Shown: one piece after another, positions 35,528-44,822 of the stretch
Layout of the letters: every line of letters begins with the position of its first letter
Position numbering within the stretch: the first letter of the stretch is position 1
NCBI RefSeq assembly: GCF_000968175.1
Contig: NZ_FO704551.1
Location: forward strand, 2,480,001-2,544,000
DNA from: Xenorhabdus poinarii G6
Lineage (GTDB): Bacteria > Pseudomonadota > Gammaproteobacteria > Enterobacterales > Enterobacteriaceae
Direction of reading: 5' to 3'
Length of the DNA stretch: 64,000 bases
Made by a program: the position numbers and the translations under genes
The notes under the pieces: generated by a model
Told to the model about the DNA's origin: nothing
The model's database searches: none
What the model saw: the letters and a program-made list of their open reading frames with translations, nothing else

Positions 35528-36223
35528 GCCCTTCCCGTGTCACCAAACATCGGGATAGCGTGAAGAAAGCTCTGGAAAAAGTCAGCGAATAATTGTTTTT
35601 CCGGAAAAGGAAAATCAGACTTTTTGGAATAACAAAACCTTTATTGACTGGATTGACTGGGTATTATGCCTCCCCCCACTAGTGGACAGATAACCGTTTC
35701 TGCTATAAAGCGGCAGGTATTCCTGAACGTGTCAGGTTTGCAACGAAACTCCACCCACGAGGCAGATGCTGGAGTAGGTATTGGAGGCCTATGTTCTTTG
35801 TCGCTGGGTAACTACGGATGCTTGACCATCATCTGAGATGCTGACTGGAATTCCGATATCGGCCATTTTTGCTGGCGATCCTCAAGATGGCTATACTCAC
35901 AATGTGAGTACTCATCATGGATGGTTGCTTCAGTTAAATTCACCGATTTTCCTCCAAAACATGAATTTTTCCCAACTAAAATAAACAAAAATATGTATTA
36001 ATAGACAAATATAAAAATAATAAGGAAAGCCTATTTATTCACATCTAGAATTGGATAAAAACAAAAAGTAATGTAAATAGAATGAGCAAGGTTATGTTAG
36101 ATAAGGATTAAAAAATATCAAACAACCTTACAATGAAAATATAAAATTAGGTCAATCCAAGCTATTTTATAATTGAGAAAATAACCCAAGCATATTACTT
36201 CAAAGTTAAATCAGCATTTCCCT
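35528..36223. other. Junction DNA between the tra block and the IS1-family element
   Basis: Nearly 700 bases. The first 130 are GC-balanced and may hold the promoter of the block ending at 30844. From about 35950 to 36230 the DNA is strongly AT-rich like cargo B. One small frame (35812-35943) is listed separately; nothing else convincing. Confidence 0.4.
35812..35943 (-). CDS. Possible 43-residue protein with a strong ribosome site
   Basis: A GTG start is preceded by GGAGG at 7 bases. The product begins MNLTEATIHDEYSHCEYSHL and ends MMVKHP. It is acidic and soluble and of no known family. It could be the truncated 5' end of a larger lost gene at the cargo insertion border. Confidence 0.3.
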   Translation of the reverse strand: MNLTEATIHDEYSHCEYSHLEDRQQKWPISEFQSASQMMVKHP

Positions 36224-36231
36224 ATAAATTT

Positions 36232-37015
36232 GGTCGTGTATTCAAGGCGTTGTTCTTAAGTTATAATCACCATTTTTATGGGGAGAACTTGAGTGGCAAC
36301 AGTGGAAGTAAAATGCCGATTTTGCAACCAAATAAAAGCGGTGAAAAAGCATGGTAAAGGGAAAGGGGGTCACCCGCGTTATCGTTGTTTCTCCTGTCAT
36401 CGCACTTTCCAACTGGATTATTCTTATCGCGCCTGTCATGCCGGGATAAAAGAACAAGTCGTTGATCTTGCCATGAATAATTCAGGTATTCGTGATACCG
36501 CACGGGCATTACACATCAGTATTAATGCTGTTGTTCGCACCCTAAAAAACTCCGCCCAAGATGGGTAACAGCACTGCCACTGGATAATTTGGAAATTCAG
36601 TTGGTCTGTGAAGTTGACGAGATGTGGTCTTTTGTCGGCAATAAAAAACAACAACGTTGGTTATGGTATGCTTGGGAGCCCCGTCTGAAACGTATCATTG
36701 CTCATACCTTTGGAAGGCGGAATAAGAAAACGCTGAAGAAGCTATTGAAAAAACTCGCTCGATTCAACGTAGCTTTCTGGTGTACAGATAATTTAAATGC
36801 TTACAATATGTTACAAACGAATAAACACCTCATCGGGAAAAGTTTCACGCAACGGATCGAGCGTGAAAATCTCACTCTTCGTAATCGAATTAAGCGATTA
36901 AACCGCAAAACATTGGGTTATTCAAAATCGCCGGAAATGCATGATAAAGTCATCGGGACTTTTATCGAAAGAGAATATTATATTTAGAGTCAATCAACGC
37001 ATTGAATACACAACC
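36232..37015 (+). mobile_element. IS1-family insertion sequence
   Basis: 784 bp with inverted ends GGT(C/T)GTGTATTCAA(G/T)GCGTTG and an 8-bp target duplication ATAAATTT (36224-36231 and 37016-37023). Two frames, insA and insB', with a slippery run between them. Intact by all visible criteria. Confidence 0.93.
36293..36987 (+). CDS. IS1-family transposase InsAB' (programmed -1 frameshift)
   Basis: InsA (36293-36568) is a 91-residue zinc-finger/HTH protein with CRFCNQ and CFSCHRTF. InsB' continues in the -1 frame to 36987 with the catalytic DDE-type residues in VCEVDEMWSFVG, FWCTDNLNAYNML and ERENLTLRNRIKRLNRKTLG. The frameshift signal AAAAAAC lies at 36544-36550, as in classic IS1. Confidence 0.9.
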
Positions 37016-37555
37016 ATAAATTTTCATGGCATTATAAAAACCATAAATAACAATATCGAAATAAAAAAATAACACAACCCACATCTTATATAGAATTGCC
37101 CCGCCTTTTTTAATGTGTCTTGTTATTTACAGCCCCACCTTAATTGCCAATAAAAACAACACATTATAATATAATGTCGAGATTTTGATAAATTAACACC
37201 AAGAAGAATATTAATAAAAATCATGATCTCAATCACGAAATAAAAAACAAACAGTTTTAAGTATGGTTAATGGGGCGTTAATATGAAAAGCCTATTTGAT
37301 TTGAACAGCAACAATCATATAAATGAGATTTTTAAATCTGTAGACTGCTTTGTATTTATAATCTTTGCAAAAAAGGTGTCATAATACTCATAGAAAATAA
37401 CTTCACTGTTATGAAAAATAATTTATAACACTACTCACGGAAAACTGTCAGTGTTTATTGCACTTGCAAATCAATTATATATAAATATTTACTTTTTTAT
37501 TTACCAAAACCATCCCTGATAACAATGAAAATTTTATAATTGAAAGGTGAATTAT
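37016..37555. promoter_or_regulatory. AT-rich leader region of cargo B
   Basis: 540 bases that must contain the promoter for the rightward operon. A small frame with GGGGCG upstream (37283-37384, 33 codons, MKSLFDLNSNNHINEIFKS at its start) could be a leader peptide or a remnant of a regulator. No terminator separates it from the first gene. Confidence 0.4.
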
Positions 37556-38956
37556 ATGTATAAAAACCGCTGTTATATGCCATTTATTCTATATCCTCCT
37601 GATATGTATGATGTTACGGACACAAAGTCAGAAAATCAACTTATACAATCACTGAAACTAGAAAATGATGGAACTGATTTTGTCATGTATCTGTCAGTGC
37701 CATACTGTCGTGTATGTTGCAAAGCGTGCCCATATTTTGTTGATCTTCTGCCAATGAATAGCGGAAAAACACAAGCAATTTTGGATCAATACGTTGATAT
37801 ATTGGTTCTTGATCTAAAACGTCACGCAGCCATGCCCCGGTGGGGAAATGCATGTTTACGAGGGATTTATATTGGAGGCGGAACAGGCTCACTGCTTGAA
37901 ATAAGCCATCTGGACAAAATACTTTCCACACTTAGCCGATATTTCAGACTGTCGGACGATTGTGAGATCACTCTGGAGGGAAATGCCAAAGATTTCACTC
38001 AGGAAAAAACCCTCTTTATTGCAAATTCAATTATCAACCGAATTTCGTTAGGGGCGCAGTCTTTTCAACCTGATGTATTAAAAACTGTAGGTTCACCCCA
38101 TAAAGCCCAACAAACAATTGATACGATCCGTATGTTACAGGACGCAGGTCTTAATCATATCCAGCTAGATATGATGTATAACATGCCTGCTCACACGCTT
38201 GAGCACTGGGAAAAGGATTTTAAAGTTTTACATGAACTTGGTATCAAGCATCTTACTACTTATCTCTACCGTGTGACACCTGGAACTCGTCAGGAATCGC
38301 TTATTAAAGCCGGTAAGGTTCCTCCTGTTGCAAATGCCGAAAGTATCATAGTTAAACAAATGCAGGAGATGATAAGACAATTTGCTGCAGAAGCAGGTAT
38401 GCACAATTATATGTACGAACATTATGCTCTGCCTGGATATGAATCCAAATATAATCACTGGACTATGAAGGAATGCGTGGATGCATTGGGACTCGGTCCG
38501 GGTGCATACAGTTTTATCAACCAACGTAGGACCGGCATTTCCAAAGATATTAATCGATATATTGATGCCGTCCTTAACGGTGATAATACTTTTACTACCG
38601 CGAGTATTCAGCTAACACCAAAGTTAAGCAGACAACGTTATATGATTTTTAACCTTCTTTACTATCGTATTGATAAAGTGCATTACCGCAAAGCCTGGGG
38701 GACAGACTGTTACGAAGATTTTAAAACCATTATTGATAGCCTGATTCGTGACAACCTGATGCGAGATACTCAAACGGAACTAATAGTCACCGATTCAGGA
38801 AAAAACTGGCTGCAAAATATGATGCTTGAATTCTTCGATGACAGTATGTGGGAAAACTCACAGGCCCTCAAGCAACAGCAAAGTTCATGGGCAATGAACA
38901 ACCACATGATAGATATCGGTGCCTCTAAAAAAGAATTCTGGTTGGCAAGGGCTTAA
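37556..38956 (+). CDS. HemN/HemW-like radical SAM enzyme
   Basis: 466 residues. The 4Fe-4S/SAM motif is C51-x3-C55-x2-C58 in VPYCRVCCKACPY, with an extra Cys54. Then come GIYIGGGTGSLL, RISLGAQSFQPDVLK, LDMMYNMPAHT and a HemN-like C-terminal domain. HemN-like enzymes outside haem metabolism act as class C methyltransferases or cyclopropane-forming enzymes in natural-product pathways, which fits its place as first gene of a polyketide-like operon. The ATG at 37556 has AAAGGTG 6 bases upstream; a GTG at 37547 is in frame. Confidence 0.85.
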   Translation: MYKNRCYMPFILYPPDMYDVTDTKSENQLIQSLKLENDGTDFVMYLSVPYCRVCCKACPYFVDLLPMNSGKTQAILDQYVDILVLDLKRHAAMPRWGNACLRGIYIGGGTGSLLEISHLDKILSTLSRYFRLSDDCEITLEGNAKDFTQEKTLFIANSIINRISLGAQSFQPDVLKTVGSPHKAQQTIDTIRMLQDAGLNHIQLDMMYNMPAHTLEHWEKDFKVLHELGIKHLTTYLYRVTPGTRQESLIKAGKVPPVANAESIIVKQMQEMIRQFAAEAGMHNYMYEHYALPGYESKYNHWTMKECVDALGLGPGAYSFINQRRTGISKDINRYIDAVLNGDNTFTTASIQLTPKLSRQRYMIFNLLYYRIDKVHYRKAWGTDCYEDFKTIIDSLIRDNLMRDTQTELIVTDSGKNWLQNMMLEFFDDSMWENSQALKQQQSSWAMNNHMIDIGASKKEFWLARA

Positions 38957-38979
38957 TTCATTTAAACGGTATAATTAAT

Positions 38980-39705
38980 ATGCTTAACGAAAAAAACATC
39001 CAGCGTGCAGAAAATGACATCGCAGTTATCTTGTTTGAACTGGGAATAACAAACTCTCCAAATGAAAGAATTAATTCAGGAAAAGATATTCGTGACGAGT
39101 TTGGTCTTGACAGCCAAGAAATAATAACGCTTGTTGAAACCATTTCATCTCTGGCGGTTTCAGCCAAGCCTCTTCAGGAAAATGAGGTTAATACCATTAA
39201 CGACTTAATTAATTATCTCGCAATTAACCGAAATACATGGCTACATAAAGACGTTCCTTTTGTTCTGCAGGGAAATACCATTATTAACCGCGATATTGAT
39301 ACCGTCTTTACCTATATCAGAGATTATAAAAACTGGCCCAACATTCTGAACCACGTTTCTAGAATTGAGTCAGAAAAAGATGATAGCTGTATGCAAAGTT
39401 TCATCATGCACATTGAAGAACTCAGCACCGGGCAGGAATATTTTGTTAAATCTTGGCGCTACATCAATGAAGAACTCCGTATCATTGACTTTTCTCAGCC
39501 GCTACCCCCCAAAGGATTTAAATACCATAAAGGGGGCTGGCGCTTCCAGTCGTTAGATGACGGAAAAACTCGTCTCATCAGTTATCACGGTTTTTCTCTG
39601 TTAGATGATACAAACGTTGAAGACGCTATCGTTCTCATCAGAAAACATATAAAAGCGGCACTAAATACTTGGGCTCGTTATGGAAACGGTGAAAACAATG
39701 CCTGA
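38980..39705 (+). CDS. Acyl carrier protein fused to a SRPBCC aromatase/cyclase
   Basis: 241 residues. Residues 1-85 form an ACP with the phosphopantetheine serine Ser45 in DEFGLDSQEIITLVE. Residues 95-235 are a START/SRPBCC domain (NTIINRDIDTVFTYIRDYKN, then KSWRYINEELRIIDF and KGGWRFQSLDDGKTRLISY) like aromatase/cyclases of type II polyketide systems. The fusion puts the chain carrier and the ring-forming domain on one chain. No phosphopantetheinyl transferase is nearby, so a host enzyme must activate it. Confidence 0.8.
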   Translation: MLNEKNIQRAENDIAVILFELGITNSPNERINSGKDIRDEFGLDSQEIITLVETISSLAVSAKPLQENEVNTINDLINYLAINRNTWLHKDVPFVLQGNTIINRDIDTVFTYIRDYKNWPNILNHVSRIESEKDDSCMQSFIMHIEELSTGQEYFVKSWRYINEELRIIDFSQPLPPKGFKYHKGGWRFQSLDDGKTRLISYHGFSLLDDTNVEDAIVLIRKHIKAALNTWARYGNGENNA

Positions 39706-40138
39706 TCTCTGCCTTAATCTTATAACCAAGCAAAATGTTGCACCCGGTTCAGATCCTCTGGCGAAAATCTGGTCACTCGATCACTGGCTCAATACACTCG
39801 ATCGTGTTTGTGACATCGACCGAATTTCAGAAAGCGCGACTCGACAGCACTTTATTTTGTTTTTCAATGCAAACAGGTCTGAACCAGATCGGGTTGAGGT
39901 TGAGCGTGTACGCTCAGATAACCGGATATGTGTGACGCACTTGATCCCTCCGCCCAATGTGCTTGCACTAAACGCTGAATGGTGGACTGAAAATACCCAC
40001 CCAAATGTGCTTTTTGCCAACCGACGCCTTCTGATTGAAGAGGACACATATTCCCCTGATATAGCACGTAAGATGTTTGCGCTACTGAGAGAAAATATGG
40101 ACAGACTGACAGGACGGACATTATGCGGACCAAAATAG
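39698..40138 (+). CDS. SRPBCC-like cyclase component
   Basis: 146 residues from MPDLCLNLITKQ, overlapping the previous stop by 8 bases. The pattern ATRQHFILFFNANRSEPDRV, RICVTHLIPPPNVLALNAEW and the C-terminal long helix (PDIARKMFALLRENMDRL) suggest a START/SRPBCC fold, the family of polyketide cyclases. Recognition is by fold-like pattern only. Confidence 0.5.
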   Translation: MPDLCLNLITKQNVAPGSDPLAKIWSLDHWLNTLDRVCDIDRISESATRQHFILFFNANRSEPDRVEVERVRSDNRICVTHLIPPPNVLALNAEWWTENTHPNVLFANRRLLIEEDTYSPDIARKMFALLRENMDRLTGRTLCGPK

Positions 40139-41043
40139 CTATCGTCGGAAACGGGATTACTGCGGGTCTAGCGGCTAACCTTCTGACGTCATTAGGCGAG
40201 ATTACTCTGTTTCAATCTCCCCGTTTCTTCACAAGCGGTATCCCAGAGATAATACCACGAAAAGTGTTTTTTAACGCACTCAATACTATCGACGAGGAAA
40301 AAACCGTCACCCAGACCGCTCCAGCAATCAAGAACGTACTTTGGCGGCATAGCGGAGAATTCCACAGAACGAAACTTACCTCAACTGAGCAATATTTTGT
40401 ATATGATAAAGGGCGTCTGGCTGCATTTTTGGTAGAAAACATTCCTACTGAGCAGCGCATGCAGCAAGAAATCACCCACATTGCAGATTTGACGGGTTTT
40501 GACCGGATATTCGATTGTCGCGGTACTCAGTCTGTAATAAACGATCCTGCTTATGTATCACATCACACATATCCAGCACGAACAGCCTGCCGTTATCTAG
40601 TGATGTCCTCTCCTCCCGATCAGAACAGGGATGATATGTTATTCTGGTCTGAAACTACCATCCGTAGTAGCAGACGTACCTTTTTCATGATCCCTGTTGG
40701 AGATAACAGAATATCACTGGGGTGTTCCTGTTTACCTTCAAATGTAATTTCCACAGAAGAGCTGTTCACTGCCATGGCTGCAAAAGGGATTGTAATTGCA
40801 CCGGAAAAAATCCTTTTTAGCGGACATGTTGTTCCTGAAGGACGTGCGATGACATGTTCCATCAATCATGTCACTCCTCTGGGTGATGCCAGCTCTTCCC
40901 CCTGCCCACTGAGTGAATACGGAACACTTAAGGCATTGTGCCAAATCAGGGCGGTAACTGGTCACGCTTGTTTTTCATCGTCAGAGATTCAACGCCCCAA
41001 GAACCATGAAATAGACCCACATCTGCCACAGGAGTTATTCTGA
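40123..41043 (+). CDS. FAD-dependent oxidoreductase
   Basis: 306 residues with an N-terminal Rossmann motif IAIVGNGITAGLAANLL (Gly9, Gly11, Gly15) and a second conserved region around TPLGDASSSPCPLSEYGTL near residue 245, where flavin monooxygenases have the GD-x-A motif. It resembles the tryptophan-halogenase/monooxygenase group but is short. It may hydroxylate or oxidise the polyketide. Overlaps the upstream gene by 16 bases and the next by 1. Confidence 0.65.
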   Translation: MRTKIAIVGNGITAGLAANLLTSLGEITLFQSPRFFTSGIPEIIPRKVFFNALNTIDEEKTVTQTAPAIKNVLWRHSGEFHRTKLTSTEQYFVYDKGRLAAFLVENIPTEQRMQQEITHIADLTGFDRIFDCRGTQSVINDPAYVSHHTYPARTACRYLVMSSPPDQNRDDMLFWSETTIRSSRRTFFMIPVGDNRISLGCSCLPSNVISTEELFTAMAAKGIVIAPEKILFSGHVVPEGRAMTCSINHVTPLGDASSSPCPLSEYGTLKALCQIRAVTGHACFSSSEIQRPKNHEIDPHLPQELF

Positions 41044-41780
41044 TGAAAGATTACACCTGTATTTCCACTGCCCTGTATCCGGGAAATGGTGAACCCGTTA
41101 GTATCAGCGTGGATACCCTTGACCATATAGCTGGGGTAGCCCATTTATGCAAAGGTTTCGATATTAGTCCTGAAGACTGGCCAGATGGCTACGGTATTTC
41201 CAACGAAATTGTCACACTATCAACACACCAAGGGACGCACATTGATGCCCCTCTTCATTACTCACCGGATGCATCAGACATTGTTGCCGCTGATATAAAC
41301 CACTTTATAGGACAGGCAGTGATCTTTACTGATCGCATATCCTGCGGGTCAGAAATAGAAATTGACTGGTTGGAATATTTACAACGTCTCGACCACTATG
41401 CCGAACATGCACACGCGGTATTTTTCATTACGGGAGCCTACGAGCGTTATGGTGAACCCAGTTATTTTACTGAGTTTAAAGGCATACCTGTTCGTTACGT
41501 CGAAGCGGCTCTCGATCGTGGTTACACTCTGATTGGAACCGACGCTTTCAGCATAGATCCGCCTTTTGCCGTAATGTCTCGCGCCTATATAGAGACGAAA
41601 GATCCCACGAGGCTTTGGCCGGCACACGTCCTGGGACGTAAACGCCCGTATTACCAAATTGAGCGTTTGGCAAATCTCCAGAATTTTGAAGCTGCCAAAC
41701 TTGTTGATTTTATTGCCTTACCCATAAAACTACACTGCGGGGCGGCCTGGGCCAGAGCCGTAGCAAGGATTATTGAATGA
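41043..41780 (+). CDS. Cyclase family (kynurenine formamidase-like) metal hydrolase
   Basis: 245 residues with the family motif STHQGTHIDAPLHY (His62, His66, Asp68, His72 as metal ligands) and a later GTDAFSIDPP. The family includes bacterial kynurenine formamidase and putative cyclases of polyketide clusters. Here it could open or close a lactone or amide. Starts at the stop of the flavoprotein gene (TGATG). Confidence 0.82.
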   Translation: MKDYTCISTALYPGNGEPVSISVDTLDHIAGVAHLCKGFDISPEDWPDGYGISNEIVTLSTHQGTHIDAPLHYSPDASDIVAADINHFIGQAVIFTDRISCGSEIEIDWLEYLQRLDHYAEHAHAVFFITGAYERYGEPSYFTEFKGIPVRYVEAALDRGYTLIGTDAFSIDPPFAVMSRAYIETKDPTRLWPAHVLGRKRPYYQIERLANLQNFEAAKLVDFIALPIKLHCGAAWARAVARIIE

Positions 41781-42925
41781 AACATTTGTATATCACTCAT
41801 GCTGCCGCAGTTAGCCCCTTAGGCAACTCATTGGAAGAAATTTGGCAAAACATAATAAAAGGTACAGCGACTTACGGAAAGGTAAACTTGCTGGGTAAGC
41901 GAGATTTTTTCGTTGCAGAAACGGTTCCCAGTACAGGCTCTGATATTTCCGCCTATGCGCCACTTTTTTCGAATACGCTACGCAGGTTAGTCAGTGAACT
42001 AGATGTTACTGATCCTGTCGATGCTATTTTTTTTGCCAGTGCCGTAGGCAATCTTGCCGAAGTGGAAAATGAGATTTATTCCGATCGTCCCGTCACTCTG
42101 AAACAACTCGATTTTACATCGGTTGAGCGTGTTTTTGCCAACACGCCCGTTTACGGAAAAAATACACAATTCGTTTGTGTTCCAACAGGCTGTTGTGCGG
42201 GGATTCAGGCTATTGGTCTGGCTAAAAATATCATGTTTCGCCTGGGACTTAAGCGAGCCTTGATAATGTCTCTTGACTTTGGTCTGACTCCTCTGTCATT
42301 GGAAGCTTTCAACAAAATTAACGCAACCTGCACTTTTGATCCCAATTTAACCACCAGTCCTTCACGTCCATTCTGTCTTGACCGAGATGGTTTTCTTTTT
42401 GCGGATGGCGGCGGTGCAATCTTGGTCAGCACTGACGTACCCAGACAGCCTGTCCCCCGTATCTCCGGGTATGGATGCGTTTCCAGTGCATACCATATGA
42501 CAGATATTTCGATTGACGGAAGTTCAATACGCAAAAGTATTGAACTAGCCTTAAAAGATGCTGGAATTAAGGGTGAGGCAATAGATCATGTCAATCTTCA
42601 TGCCTCAGGCACTCAACAAAATGATCAGGCTGAATACCAAGCATTAAAGGATGTGATTGGAACAAAACTACCAACAATCACAGCGTATAAGGGGAATCAT
42701 GGCCATGCACTGGGAGGTGCTAATATCATTGAAGTCGCTCTGGCATGGAAAATGATGACAATGGGTATTCTTCCTCCAACAGCGAAAAATCTACCGATTG
42801 ATGCCTATGAAGAAATTTCTCTGCGTTCTCAAGCCGCACCATTTCAGAGCAAAGTGATGTTAAAGACCGCCAGCGGATTTTCAGGAATTCATGCCTCAAT
42901 AATTATGGAGAATGGTTATGCCTGA
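41777..42925 (+). CDS. Ketosynthase (KAS II / type II PKS-like)
   Basis: 382 residues with the full catalytic set: Cys139 in VPTGCCAGIQ, His275 in NLHASGTQQND, Lys305 and His310 in YKGNHGHALGG. It also has RPFCLDRDGFLFADGGGA. Thus it can do decarboxylative condensation on the ACP-cyclase. Only one complete KS exists in the operon. It overlaps both neighbours (ATGA-type at 41777; 14 bases at 42912). Confidence 0.88.
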   Translation: MKHLYITHAAAVSPLGNSLEEIWQNIIKGTATYGKVNLLGKRDFFVAETVPSTGSDISAYAPLFSNTLRRLVSELDVTDPVDAIFFASAVGNLAEVENEIYSDRPVTLKQLDFTSVERVFANTPVYGKNTQFVCVPTGCCAGIQAIGLAKNIMFRLGLKRALIMSLDFGLTPLSLEAFNKINATCTFDPNLTTSPSRPFCLDRDGFLFADGGGAILVSTDVPRQPVPRISGYGCVSSAYHMTDISIDGSSIRKSIELALKDAGIKGEAIDHVNLHASGTQQNDQAEYQALKDVIGTKLPTITAYKGNHGHALGGANIIEVALAWKMMTMGILPPTAKNLPIDAYEEISLRSQAAPFQSKVMLKTASGFSGIHASIIMENGYA

Positions 42926-43571
42926 AACTTTTACCTGCCTGCTCAAACAAGATATTGTTGAGTTGACTGACCTGACAACGTCGGAAACATCGCTGGTTAC
43001 ATACCGGGAATTTGATGCACTGATACCACGCCGACAGCGTCCAAAATTATCGACGGCTACTCGGCTGGCTGGCGGACTCTGGCAGTATTATGATCTTAAT
43101 AACCGATTGGAAAACCTGGATGCGAACCCCAGAAATACACCTCTACTGATACTGAACCGCTACGCTAACTGGGATTACGTAATGGAAATAATGAGCAGTG
43201 ATATGAATGTCACGCTTGAGGGCGTGAACAGTTATGTCGCCACAGCATGGTTTCCTGCCGGCCTTCAAGGTTATCTTACGATTGAACAGGATAACAAAGC
43301 GGAAGCGCTTACATTAGCGACCAGTAACATCTGTATTCAAGCCGCTGCAATCGATAGTTTATTCCAGCAGAACTTGCAGGGTAGGCGAGCTGGGGCAGTT
43401 GTTGTGGGCACCTTCGAATGCATTCCCAAACGAATCGGTACACACCGTATCATTGACGGTAAATCTGCCGCATTTGGTGCCTTCAGCTTGATTTCATCAA
43501 AAGATAATGAAGCAGACATTTCTGCAACTTTATCCATCCATAAGGAGCTTTATCATCATGTCAGTCATTAA
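42918..43571 (+). CDS. Short protein resembling a ketosynthase N-terminal domain
   Basis: 217 residues from MPETFTCLLKQ. RRQRPKLSTATRLAGGLW, TPLLILNRYANWDYVMEIMS and the Cys-containing helix TLATSNICIQAAAIDSLFQQ follow the plan of stand-alone ketosynthase N-terminal-like proteins (Ketoacyl-synt_2 type). The C-terminal half of a KS, with the His residues, is missing. It directly follows the true KS and might stand in for a chain length factor. The assignment is by pattern and uncertain. The ATG at 42912 is in frame two codons upstream. Confidence 0.4.
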   Translation: MPETFTCLLKQDIVELTDLTTSETSLVTYREFDALIPRRQRPKLSTATRLAGGLWQYYDLNNRLENLDANPRNTPLLILNRYANWDYVMEIMSSDMNVTLEGVNSYVATAWFPAGLQGYLTIEQDNKAEALTLATSNICIQAAAIDSLFQQNLQGRRAGAVVVGTFECIPKRIGTHRIIDGKSAAFGAFSLISSKDNEADISATLSIHKELYHHVSH

Positions 43572-44025
43572 CAACAATCCGTTGGTATTTTCTCATTCTG
43601 TCAATATACCGGCAACAGCTGCTGTAAGCGTTTGGAAAACATGGAGTAATCTCGCCGGTTGGCAGCAATGGGACGCCTCCTTGGCAGGCACTGAAGCAGC
43701 AGAAAATGGCCTGTCTCTTGGTAAACGTTTCATGATTATTCCCAAGGCTGGGCCTGACGCTATTGCGGTCAATGTGACAGCATTGATTGAAAACGTTCAC
43801 TTCACCACAACCGCAAGCAGCCCTATGGGACTTCTTTGTTTCGGTCATACACTGACATTGAGTGATAACAAGCAGCATGCCATTTTACAGCACTCCATTT
43901 GCGCTCTACCGGCCACTGATGGTTCCGTATTTCCACCACCATTACTGGAAAAACTACAGTCAGATGTGACCACTAGCGTGAATGTACTCTCCCGTCTTGT
44001 TCTTCAGGGAGAACCAGTTGCATGA
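43558..44025 (+). CDS. SRPBCC-family polyketide cyclase-like protein
   Basis: 155 residues from MSVINNNPLVF with AAGGAG 11 bases upstream. FSHSVNIPATAAVSVWKTWS, LAGWQQWDASL and LGKRFMIIPKAGPDAI are the standard SRPBCC opening (substrate-binding helix-grip fold). Overlaps the upstream gene by 14 bases and the next gene by 4. Confidence 0.78.
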   Translation: MSVINNNPLVFSHSVNIPATAAVSVWKTWSNLAGWQQWDASLAGTEAAENGLSLGKRFMIIPKAGPDAIAVNVTALIENVHFTTTASSPMGLLCFGHTLTLSDNKQHAILQHSICALPATDGSVFPPPLLEKLQSDVTTSVNVLSRLVLQGEPVA

Positions 44026-44438
44026 AACATTGGATTGCAGTGATCTCGCGGGCTCATGCCCGCATTGCAGCCGATTCTGGTTTCCTTCAGGTATGTCATG
44101 GAAAGGCTGCTCCCCTGCGTAAAACCCGTGCTGGCGATGAGGTATTTATATACTGTCCCCGAAGCGAGATAGGTTCGGGGGAAATATTGAAAACGGTCGA
44201 ATATCAATGCGTATTCAATGATGATGATATTTATCAGGTTGAACAATTTCCCGGTTTTAAACCATTCCGTAAGAATGTCACTTTTAACAGAAATTTTCAG
44301 TCAGTCGCACTCAAGGACGTTATCGGATTAGAGTTCAACACAGATCCACATTGGGGAATGCTGGCACGAAGAGGTTTCTTTGAGATAAGTACACACGATG
44401 CTGAACTGCTCAGAATAGCGATGCGGAGGCTGGAATGA
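44022..44438 (+). CDS. EVE-domain protein
   Basis: 138 residues beginning MKHWIAVISRAHARIAADSG and FLQVCHGKAAPLRKTRAGD, the EVE (PUA-like) fold, with GFKPFRKNVTF and HWGMLARRGFFEI later. EVE domains bind modified bases in DNA or RNA. Its gene overlaps both neighbours by 4 bases inside the biosynthetic operon, so it is co-expressed with the pathway. It may give self-protection if the product damages nucleic acid, or the fold may be used differently; both are guesses. Confidence 0.75.
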   Translation: MKHWIAVISRAHARIAADSGFLQVCHGKAAPLRKTRAGDEVFIYCPRSEIGSGEILKTVEYQCVFNDDDIYQVEQFPGFKPFRKNVTFNRNFQSVALKDVIGLEFNTDPHWGMLARRGFFEISTHDAELLRIAMRRLE

Positions 44439-44812
44439 GTCGATATTCAACAATTATAGTGGTATTTGATCAGGTTTCGCGGGAGGATTTTTTTCATCGC
44501 CTCGAATGGCCATATCTTGTTAGAGCCTGGTCCAGGACTATAGCCTGGCATCAACTCTCTACTCAAAAAGTACAGCTTGAGTTGGACGGGTTGGATGGTA
44601 TTGACAATCTCACCATCACGCGCAGACGACGGGGCGACCGTATTTTTATCGGTGCCCGTAACAAAGCCGGTGCTCTTATTCAGTCCGGCCTCTGGGAGTA
44701 CGAGCAGAGAAATCAGTTGTGTGTATGCTATCGGCGTGTCTATAAACCAGAGTTAGTCGGCCTTCTTCGGGAACGGCTGCCTGACTTTATCTGTTCGACT
44801 TTTCTGAAATGA
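44435..44812 (+). CDS. Unknown protein of cargo B
   Basis: 125 residues, not recognised. Visible: IIVVFDQVSREDFFHRLEW, a beta-rich middle (VQLELDGLDGIDNLTITRRR) and LWEYEQRNQLCVCYRRVY, ending with a helix. The length and alternating strand pattern would suit another SRPBCC or a dimeric barrel protein. Translationally coupled to the EVE gene. Confidence 0.6.
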   Translation: MSRYSTIIVVFDQVSREDFFHRLEWPYLVRAWSRTIAWHQLSTQKVQLELDGLDGIDNLTITRRRRGDRIFIGARNKAGALIQSGLWEYEQRNQLCVCYRRVYKPELVGLLRERLPDFICSTFLK

Positions 44813-44822
44813 GAAAGCCGAC

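Noticed and set aside
42912..43571. Short KS-like gene as a frameshifted full ketosynthase
   Set aside because: The next frame (43558 on) has a clear start and an SRPBCC protein, and no KS C-terminal half is seen in any frame nearby.
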